From Margaritifera margaritifera (Eukaryota; Mollusca; Bivalvia; Unionida; Margaritiferidae): a stretch of 64,000 nt of DNA. A program made the translations under genes and the position numbers. Each line of letters starts with the position of its first letter. Within the stretch, counting starts at the first letter, position 1. The DNA is taken from positions 2,111,001 to 2,175,000 of the forward strand of contig JAQPZY010001555.1 in NCBI GenBank assembly GCA_029931535.1, given 5' to 3'. This document shows, in pieces, positions 56,821 to 64,000 of this stretch. The notes beneath the pieces were generated by a model. That model ran no database searches, was not told the DNA's origin, and worked only from the letters and a program-made list of their open reading frames with translations.

Positions 56821-56848
56821 TTTATATAGAGAGAGGAGAGTATATAAA
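56821..56848. promoter_or_regulatory. Divergent promoter: two back-to-back TATATAAA boxes
   Basis: TATATAAA on the minus strand at 56821-56828 faces the PolB-fragment gene (ATG 56776). TATATAAA on the plus strand at 56841-56848 faces the CCHC gene (ATG 56914). They are separated by a 12-bp purine spacer GAGAGAGGAGAG. Initiation about 30 nt from each box would give short leaders on both sides. The 12-bp spacing means two pre-initiation complexes could hardly sit there at once. Confidence 0.75.
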
Positions 56849-56913
56849 GAGAGACCTTCGTACCTTCAGAATTTCAGAATCAGTCTTTGGAATTGTACTT
56901 TCAAACTGTGAAG

Positions 56914-57615
56914 ATGGAAAAGTACTGCGTTCGAGATAAAAGTCAAGATACTTGCTATATCTGCCAAGAGAAAGGTCATTGGGCTACACAATGTCCACAA
57001 CGGCAACACCAAAACAGAGATAAAAGACAAGATACTTGTTATATCTGCAAAGAGAAAGGTCATTGGGCTACACAATGTCCACAACGGCAACACCAAAACA
57101 GAGATAAAAGACAAGATACTTGTTATATCTGCAAAGAGAAAGGTCATTGGGCTACACAATGTCCACAACGGCAACACCAAAACAGAGATAAAAGTGAAGA
57201 TACTTGTTATATCTGTCAAGAGAAAGGACATTGGGCTCCAGAATGTCCACAACGTCAACAGCAAAAGAGAGACAGAAGAAAAGATATCTGTTATCATTGT
57301 AAAGGACCAGGACATTGGTCTTATGAATGTCCTCATAAAGAAGAAGAAGAAGAAACTCTAGCAGAGGAGAGGGAGGAAACCGATTCAAAATCAACAAACC
57401 TAAAAGAAGAAGAAGAACATATCATCAAGAAAAGTAAGAAGAGAGTAAGAAGAATGGAAGACAGTGAGAATGAAGAAGAAGAAGAAGAAAAGGAAAACAG
57501 GATTCCTATGAAGAAGAAATTAAAGAAACACAAGAGAAAGAGTGAGAATGAAAAAGAAAAGGAAACTATGACTCCAGTGTTTAGATTCAAGCCACACGAG
57601 CATTACAGAAAGTGA
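56914..57615 (+). CDS. CCHC zinc-knuckle protein with five tandem knuckles
   Basis: 233 aa from ATG 56914 (the frame runs upstream to a TTG without ATG). Five C-X2-C-X4-H-X4-C knuckles recur every 28 residues, from CYICQEKGHWATQC to CYHCKGPGHWSYEC. The second and third repeat units (84 bp each) look identical at the DNA level, indicating recent expansion. The C-terminal half is a highly charged Glu/Lys tail with nuclear-localisation-like clusters (KKSKKRVRR, KKKLKKHKRK). Such knuckles bind single-stranded nucleic acid, as in retroviral nucleocapsid; a role in genome or RNA handling is inferred. TATA at 56841. Its promoter, leader and first knuckle are duplicated in front of the next gene. Confidence 0.8.
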   Translation: MEKYCVRDKSQDTCYICQEKGHWATQCPQRQHQNRDKRQDTCYICKEKGHWATQCPQRQHQNRDKRQDTCYICKEKGHWATQCPQRQHQNRDKSEDTCYICQEKGHWAPECPQRQQQKRDRRKDICYHCKGPGHWSYECPHKEEEEETLAEEREETDSKSTNLKEEEEHIIKKSKKRVRRMEDSENEEEEEEKENRIPMKKKLKKHKRKSENEKEKETMTPVFRFKPHEHYRK

Positions 57616-57733
57616 ACTTTGGTTTTTTTATCAAAAGTAGTTTCTTTTAGGTCATGTGGTTTTTTAGATTCAGGGTCATGAAGTGTAAACACCGCGAAGC
57701 CAAGAATGACGTAGAAAGAATGACGTTGGAGAG

Positions 57734-57741
57734 TATATAAA
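57734..57741 (+). promoter_or_regulatory. TATATAAA box of the HNH-like gene (duplicated promoter)
   Basis: TATATAAA lies 58 nt before ATG 57799, inside a near-copy of the CCHC gene promoter and leader (compare 56837-56913 with 57729-57798). The leader here lacks a 7-8-bp internal TTTCAGAA repeat seen in the first copy. Confidence 0.7.
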
Positions 57742-57798
57742 GAGAGACCTTCGTACCTTCAGAATCAGTCTTTGAGATTGTACTTTCAAACTGTGAAG

Positions 57799-58719
57799 AT
57801 GGAAAAGTACTGCGATCGAGATAAAAGTCAAGATACTTGCTATATCTACCAAGAGAAAGGACATTGGCCTTCAGAATGTCCACCACGTTCACAAAAAAGA
57901 GATTTTGGAATTCAATTGAATAAGTACGTTCATAAAGTGCATGATAAATATGCTGCAGACATACTTGGAAATGTCTATCATTTGAAGTCTGGAAGGAAAG
58001 TCAAAGGAAGATTGAGATCAACTGGAATGATAGATATTCAGGTTGCTGGTAAGGAAGGAAAAAAGAGGAAAATTACAAATCGAGGAAGATTTGTCTTTGA
58101 AGCAGTAAATGGACTGGATCTACCAAGACAGAGTAGAGTGGTACATCTCAATGATGTACTTGATGATGATAGAATAGAAAATCTTAAAGTGATGACTGCT
58201 AGTGAACAAACATGTCTACACAAGCATGTGAAGAATGATAAAGAAAAAAGGAGAGTTAATTTTGGAAGTGCTAGAAGTGTGTTGTGCCAGTTTGTTGGTG
58301 AGACTGAGGAAAGAAGATTTGGAAGTATGACAAAGGCTACTCAATATTTTGATTGTCATACAGAAAGTATCTACCGTTGCTGTAAGGGGATTTATAAGTC
58401 AGTCTTTTCGAAGAAGTTCCAGAAAAGATTTCAATCTAGATGGGAAGAGCCAGAGAAGAAGAGTCAAGTCACTAAAGGATTTGTGAGACCTGTGAAATTA
58501 ACTGACTTGAATTCAGGATTATATAGTAGAATGGATTCCATTCGTGATGTGGCAAGGTGTTTTGGATTAAATCCTTGTGAAGTTTACAGGATTTGTCAAA
58601 AACGGAAGTGGATTCAAGATGATAATGGACATTTTATTAAGTTGGAGTTTATCAATGAGAGTCCAGAAGAAAGTTATGAGAGAATTGTAGACAAGAATCT
58701 TACTGAAGTGACAGAATAA
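57799..58719 (+). CDS. HNH/homing-endonuclease-like protein fused to a degenerate zinc knuckle
   Basis: 306 aa from ATG 57799. Residues 1-30 copy the first knuckle of the upstream CCHC gene, but the second zinc Cys is replaced by Tyr (CYIYQEKGHWPSEC), so it probably cannot bind zinc. Residues about 48-140 resemble NUMOD4/HNH_3-type homing endonucleases: a DILGNVYHLKSGRKVKG start, then RFVFEAVNG, then VVHLNDVLDDDRIENLKVMT with the expected His and Asn positions. Two NUMOD1-like helix-turn-helix segments follow at about 174-197 and 244-268. It may nick DNA or only bind it; catalytic activity is not shown. It ends 123 bp before the right TIR, with AATAAA at 58820. Confidence 0.65.
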   Translation: MEKYCDRDKSQDTCYIYQEKGHWPSECPPRSQKRDFGIQLNKYVHKVHDKYAADILGNVYHLKSGRKVKGRLRSTGMIDIQVAGKEGKKRKITNRGRFVFEAVNGLDLPRQSRVVHLNDVLDDDRIENLKVMTASEQTCLHKHVKNDKEKRRVNFGSARSVLCQFVGETEERRFGSMTKATQYFDCHTESIYRCCKGIYKSVFSKKFQKRFQSRWEEPEKKSQVTKGFVRPVKLTDLNSGLYSRMDSIRDVARCFGLNPCEVYRICQKRKWIQDDNGHFIKLEFINESPEESYERIVDKNLTEVTE

Positions 58720-58819
58720 GAAGACGATGAAATGGTAATAATATAAAAATGAATTGAACTGTATTGGAATTATATGAAATTGTTTTTATTACAAGGAGTA
58801 ACATAATGTATATAAATTA

Positions 58820-58825
58820 AATAAA
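58820..58825 (+). terminator. Polyadenylation signal AATAAA after the HNH-like gene
   Basis: AATAAA about 100 nt after the stop, just outside the right TIR, in AT-rich sequence. It is a plausible 3' end for the plus-strand transcript and perhaps also for the CCHC gene, which has no AATAAA close behind it. Confidence 0.4.
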
Positions 58826-58842
58826 ATATAATTATTATTATT

Positions 58843-60688
58843 GTTATTGTTGAAAAAAAATATGGTGTTGTGTGGTTTTTTTATTGAATTTGAAATAATA
58901 ATGATTATGTTCTATCTCTCTCTTTCTATCGATCTGAAGTCACCCCCCTCTATCTATTATCTCACTGTCGATCTGAACCCTATTTTTAGGTCAGCGCAAT
59001 GGATCGTGTGGTGTATGTGTTGGATAAAAAATAAAAAATTTAAAAAATAAAAAAAGGGTTGTGTAGTGTGTGTAAGTTTTGTGTTTGATATATTAAAAAA
59101 ATTTTAAAAAAGTAAAAAAAATGGATGGTTTATATGTTGGATAGTATGTTGGCGTGATTTCATCCCTTTGTCATACCCTTTCGTCTGATAGCACGTTTTT
59201 GGGGTTTTTAGGCAGCACACAAGGCATTTGGGATAGTGTGTTAGGTTTGGGTTTGGGTTTTGGGTTTATTTGGGTTTGTATATAAAAAAATATAAAATAA
59301 CAAAATATTTTTTAATGAGTTACGAAATTTTAGTACTATTTTTTAGTCAGCCAATTTTTTCCATTTTTTTTTTTCAGGATTATTTTCAGTCTCCGCTAAC
59401 AATTTCGGAAGTTTAGTGTTACTTTTAGTCTAGACCATTATAATCTAATGTTCTGTGCACAACCCCATCGTATAATTTGTGATCAATGGAAAGTGTATCA
59501 GCCTTAAGTCAAAATACATCACAGAACGTTTGGATATATTATTTTGTGAGAATTTTACATCTACGTTTTCAAAAGAAGGATTTTAGTAGACTATGTCTCC
59601 AATTCAATCTTGTGATATTTTACCGAAAAAAAGAGGATTTTTTTCCTATCGATGTGATTTTTTAAAAATGGAATGTGTGATTTTGAAATTTCTTAAGGAA
59701 AATATACCATAAAAAAAGGTAAGTGGCGTGATATTTTTAAAAGTAGGAATAAAATATTCTCTCTCTCTCTCTCTCTCCGTCGTAATGTCAATTCTCTCTG
59801 TTTCACAAACACTAAGTTTCTTATACAATGATTTCGATTGAAATGATAATGGTATCTGTTCCCGTTTTAAGATGCCTCTCCACAAATGTTGGCAGTAGTC
59901 ACAATGATTATGTGAAATGTGACGTTAGTTTTGTAATTTTTTCAAAAACTTGCAACCTTTAAAAATTGTACAACGATTTTTCTTCCATAGGTCAATCGTT
60001 GGCTCATATAAAATCTTGAGTTTAGTTGTTCTTGTGCATGTCAGGTATCTTAGCTTTGTTCCTATTTTGTCACTGCAATGTGTCACGAAAAAATTCTAGA
60101 TCTACCGTTTTCAGAAGGAAACCAAAAAAAACAAAAAAAAAACAAACAAACAAACAAAACAAACAAGCACATAGCTTTACGGTGTAAGAATGACTCGAGT
60201 ATGACCCATCCAATTCTGCACTCTATAACCCGTCCTATTCTACACTCTCATTCTTGAGCCCAAACATGCGTTCATGAAAACTGTAACAATGTATTTTCAG
60301 TCAGTCCATTTCAGACTGTCGATAAAACAAAACGTGTTTTTACTGTTCTCCCGTCTTCGGTTTTGGGAAATGTTGTAACATTGTTTGTAGCCGCAAGGCG
60401 TGTGCAGCAAAACATAACATATCTTAAATATTTGGGAGGCATACAACAGGACCACCCTTTTTCAAGAAAGATTAATTCTATTTCCCTCCCTCCCGTTGTC
60501 CCTATAGAGACCCCCGCCATGTTAAACTCCCGTATGGGTCTGTAGTGCCCCCACCACGTTAAAACTCTGTTTGGGGCCTCTACAGGCCCATACCCACATT
60601 TTGGGCCTGTAGTGCCCCGACAAAATTACATTTTGGGCCTGTAGTGCCCCGACAAAATTTTGGGTCTATTTACCCCCACCCTACTACT
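58843..60688. repeat. Right terminal inverted repeat, about 1.85 kb
   Basis: Inverted copy of the left TIR. It begins 123 bp after the HNH-like gene stop and runs to the element end CCCTACTACT. It carries the mirrored 38-bp direct repeats (60580-60660), a TC microsatellite (59759-59776) and a GGGTTT-rich patch (59245-59275). The near identity with the left TIR implies recent insertion or recent copying between the two ends. Confidence 0.92.
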
Positions 60689-60694
60689 TATGTG
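60689..60694. repeat. Target site duplication, right copy (TATGTG)
   Basis: TATGTG directly follows the right terminus CCCTACTACT and matches the left flank of the element. Confidence 0.85.
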
Positions 60695-62503
60695 ATGATT
60701 GTCAGCAGTCGCGTGATGAAAGAGATATCCTCCACCGGTGTTCAACGTTGGAAAACACGATCATGCAAATATAGGAATTGAGAAAATACAGTTTCCATTT
60801 TTTGCTCAATGTCACAATATGTTCTATTCCCTGCTTTTAGAATAACTCGTTTAGGAGTATATACTCAGTCATGACATGGCATGATGAGAAATCTTGTATT
60901 TTAATATGTGAAAATATCAAGATTTATTGTTAGCATGTACAAAATATACTAATGAAACAATATGAAATATATTTCACCAATAATTGTCCAGATTTCACTC
61001 TTAAATATATAATACACACTCTGCAGGAAAGGACGAAAAAAATAATCTAGGTTTAACAATAAGAAAGGGGTTATGTAGTTGAAAATTGTATTTAAAATAC
61101 AGAAATCGAAACGTGTAAGTCTCCAGCAACTTAACATGCTTCAACCCATTTTAGATTAGGAATCCAGGCTATACGTTGCCTTCATCTATAACAAGATTAT
61201 TTATTATAATTAAAAATGCATATGTTGAAAAAATGCAGCCTCAAGTTTCTGACATTAGCCACTCAAATGAAGTGATTTCCATGAGTTAACCCTCAGTTTA
61301 TTGATTTCAAATAAGATAATTTCTCTGATTTCGGCTCTCGTATTTGTAAACATGTGCCCAAAAAGCGAAGCTGACGTACACCATAGTCAAGATCGATACA
61401 CCAAATAAATTTAGGTCAAATTGTCAAATCCGTGTTTACTATGTGTTTACGTCAACGATCATTACCTAGACTTAGCCAAGGGTCATTTATTACACACCAA
61501 ATACTAAAAGACACAAGCGAGTAACCTCAAACGGAGAATTTCTCCATTCTTCAGTCTTCAAGGATTTCCGATTTACAGAATATGCGCGTATTTCGTTTTC
61601 TTTTTCGATTTTGCATCATCCTTATAATGATTGCTTAATACGCTTTAATCACCGTTATACTTGATGGTTAATACATTTGCATCACCCTCTATTCTGGATG
61701 GTTAATACAGTTGCATCACCCTTATACTGGATAGTTAATACATTTACAATCTCTACCAAACGTTAGAATTGCATAATTTCCGTAAAGCGGACTTTTCACT
61801 ATGTTGCACAGGTCGAAAAATGAAAACAAGAAAAATATTAAACGGTCAAAATTTCGCTAAGTTCAATATGTTTGCATCATGAATACATTCAAGTGATGGG
61901 CTTAATCACCTTTATCATTCAACGTTGAACTGTATTTCCTGTTTAGAACTGAAGTGAAAATATCAACGACAACGTCTTAGAAGTCATCTGATTGTCGTTT
62001 AACTGACAAAAGTGCTTACAGCACTGGAAAGTAGAGCAGTTGTAACAGAGGCGTCAACCTTATAAATTTTACACACGTATAATATACATATGGGTACATG
62101 AATTTGTACACAGATACATAGATGCACACAGACACACGTATACACTTTCATTGCCGGATCAATAAAGCAGAATCTCTGTAGCTTTAATACAGGACTTAAC
62201 TAGTCGGTTCAAGATATCCGTAGTTCGAGTTAACGAGGTTTCATATAATTTTAAAATGATGCCAGATCTTAAAAACGAGTTTGAACTCTTCCAGGTTTTC
62301 CAGAAAACAGTGTTCTGCCAAACGCGACTCTACCGTATTTACTCTGAAATTACATATATAGCACAGTGTTTAAATGATATAACTAGGCAGGGAATTAGTA
62401 CTTAATTTTATCCTATTATTAAATAGCTGCTCGGCATAGATTATCCAAATTACTCCCAAAGTACTTGTACGACTGGTTAGTTACCGTTTTTGATTTTTAT
62501 TTT
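60695..62503. other. Right flank of the Polinton
   Basis: AT-rich host DNA with one small tandem repeat and no recognisable gene. Confidence 0.5.
61636..61750. repeat. Short tandem repeat, about 33-bp unit, three copies
   Basis: Unit GGTTAATACATTTGCATCAC with CCTTATACTGGAT, diverged. Confidence 0.65.
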
Positions 62504-62572
62504 TTATATTGTAACATAAGCATTTTTGCTACATCGTTCTTGTCTTTGTAGAAAACTATTTAAATTTGCTGC

Positions 62573-62826
<254 letters not shown>

Positions 62827-62828
62827 AA

Positions 62829-62970
62829 AGAATTACAAATATACACCAAACAGAACGGAAAGTGCTTTCCCTGGATCCTACGGTAAAATGCTTGATAACA
62901 TTGATATAATTTTTTAAACACGAATACATAATATTATCATACAGTTTAGAGAATTTTAATTGAGTTGAGG
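62829..62970 (-). mobile_element. 5'-truncated SINE of the same family as 29386-29600
   Basis: On the minus strand it shares AGGATCCAGGGAAAGCACTT, the ATCAAGCATT segment and the GGTGTATATTTGTAATTC end with the copy near 29.5 kb, but lacks the tRNA head. A long TC/TG/TA microsatellite is attached at its 3' end. Confidence 0.55.
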
Positions 62971-63135
62971 TAGTAGAAGTAATAGCAGCAGTTGTATTAT
63001 CAGTAGTGGTAGTGGGAGCAGCAGTAATAGTAACAGTTGTAATTTTAATACCATCTGGAACAGTAACACGAGGAGAAGTTACATCAGCAGTATTAGTGGT
63101 GGTGCTAGTTGAATCTGGCATAACAAAAACCTCTT

Positions 63136-63262
63136 GAATGTAATACGTACAAGTATTGACAGATGTCATAGATTTAATGAATGTAATACATACAAATATT
63201 GACAGATGTCATACATTTAATGAATGTAATACGTACAAGTATTGACAGATGTCATACAATTC
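63136..63262. repeat. Tandem repeat, about 49-bp unit, three copies
   Basis: GAATGTAATACGTACAAGTA then TTGACAGATGTCATA, three times, next to a minus-strand Thr-rich frame that is not convincing as a gene. Confidence 0.7.
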
Positions 63263-63711
63263 TTGTTGTTCCAGAACAGAGTGTAGTTTCAGTGCCGTCT
63301 TCTCAATGGAAGCAGTTTAGCTAATCCATACTGGCAGATAAATAGTGAGATATGCTTTAACTTTAAAACTGATATTCAATATTCACCTTAAAACTGATAT
63401 TCAATATTCAGTTTTTTTTTAAAAAAAAATAAAAAAAAATAAGAAAAGATCCAAAACAAATAATAAAATGAATTAAACAGTGACATAAAAAATATGCGCT
63501 TACTGTGTTATTGTCAGATGCACTATCCATCACTTATTTTTATGGTTTGATTCAGTTCATGGCATTATTTACCTCAGCGATGCATGGACAACACCCAGTT
63601 ATTATCCATCTTCAATCAACCCCAAAATACAACGATTGGATTGATATACAGAACAATGCTGTGACAGTTCAATAAATCATTGTTTTAAACCAATAAGATG
63701 TTTATTGACTG

Positions 63712-63820
63712 GAACACACCCTATTTTAATCCCGTAACACACCTTATTTTATTCCCGTAACACACATTATTTTAATCCCGCAACACATCTTATTTTAATC
63801 CCGTAACACACCTATTTTGC
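63712..63820. repeat. 27-bp tandem repeat, four copies
   Basis: Unit ATTTTAATCCCGTAACACAC plus CTTATT with single-base variants. A second short array with CATGATGATGATGTCAAAAC lies at 63937-64000. Confidence 0.7.
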
Positions 63821-64000
63821 TATCATGGATGTTTGATTATCCGACATGTGACTTCTTATTTTTGCTCAATTTTACGTTTTGACTGTGTGTGTGTGGGGGG
63901 GAGGGGGGGGGGTGGCGGTGGCGGAGAACGATGATACTCATCATGATGATGATGTCAAAACGATCATGATGATGATGTCAAAACGATCATGATGATGCCA

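Larger units (their letters stand above)
43464..60688. mobile_element. Complete Polinton/Maverick (adintovirus-like) element, polymerase-deficient
   Basis: A 17,225-bp virus-like DNA transposon. Seen directly: a 6-bp duplication TATGTG on both sides, element ends AGTAGTAGGG / CCCTACTACT, and inverted repeats of about 1.85 kb. Cargo includes integrase, packaging ATPase, adenain-like protease, F54H12.2-like major capsid protein and penton-like minor capsid protein. This gene set, 6-bp duplications and AG termini are established hallmarks of Polintons. All structural ORFs are open and the two TIRs are nearly identical, so the insertion is recent. No ORF carries PolB exonuclease or polymerase motifs; only an N-terminal PolB fragment is present. 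The minus-strand genes fill the left and middle, and two plus-strand genes fill the right end. The element is visibly less AT-rich than its flanks. Confidence 0.93.

Noticed and set aside
56866..57336. 156-codon minus-strand frame with repeats
   Set aside because: Antisense shadow of the zinc-knuckle repeats. The CCHC spacing on the plus strand is clearly the real frame.
43464..60688. Possibility that the element is an integrated adenovirus- or retrovirus-like provirus
   Set aside because: The adenain-like protease and DDE integrase each recall those groups, but the combination with F54H12.2-like capsid, A32-like ATPase, long TIRs and a 6-bp duplication fits Polintons. There is no reverse transcriptase or LTR.

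Overview
The window is AT-rich, repeat-dense eukaryotic DNA. It has long TA, GA/TC and TTA microsatellites, tRNA-derived SINEs, MITE-like elements and minisatellites. No convincing intact cellular gene is visible. It looks like an invertebrate animal genome; a bivalve or other mollusc would fit the SINE and satellite content, but that is a guess. Most of it (about 1-43 kb and 60.7-64 kb) is non-coding background.

The dominant feature is a complete, recently inserted virus-like DNA transposon of the Polinton/Maverick (adintovirus-like) class, 43464-60688, 17.2 kb. It is flanked by a 6-bp target duplication (TATGTG). Its terminal inverted repeats are about 1.85 kb and almost identical. From right to left, the minus-strand genes are: a PolB N-terminal fragment followed by broken remains, a BIR-domain protein, several small proteins (one with Bcl-2-like BH1/BH2 motifs), a packaging ATPase, two paralogous pX-like basic proteins, an unknown protein, a DD35E integrase with a C-terminal chromodomain, a two-TM protein, a penton-like minor capsid protein, a small basic virion protein, the major capsid protein (F54H12.2-like), an unknown Cys/His-containing protein and an adenain-type protease. 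Two plus-strand genes lie at the right: a five-knuckle CCHC protein and an HNH-like protein. They start from duplicated promoter/leader/N-terminal sequence.

The main surprise is that the element has fresh termini and intact integration, packaging and capsid genes, but no polymerase or exonuclease domain. Only an N-terminal PolB-associated domain remains. It ends at an in-frame UGA, and the same frame then continues with recognisable family sequence before a frameshift. This copy therefore appears to be capsid-competent but polymerase-deficient, and could depend on a helper copy for replication.

Transcription signals are readable. Two TATATAAA boxes sit back to back 12 bp apart at 56821-56848 and drive opposite strands. 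Several minus-strand genes have a TATAAAA box 25-80 nt upstream. The block from integrase to protease is packed with gaps of 9-15 nt and one 4-nt overlap.

Elsewhere, a decayed integrase with a chromodomain remnant (13090-13925) and broken minus-strand coding relics (16.2-17.5 kb) suggest an older insertion of the same class. Other structured DNA includes a TA-flanked palindromic MITE family (four copies, 32.9-36.2 kb), a second MITE pair (25.1 and 26.3 kb), a 133-bp foldback, a 26-bp satellite with a 468-bp higher-order repeat (40.44-41.76 kb), and 69-, 46- and 30-bp minisatellites.
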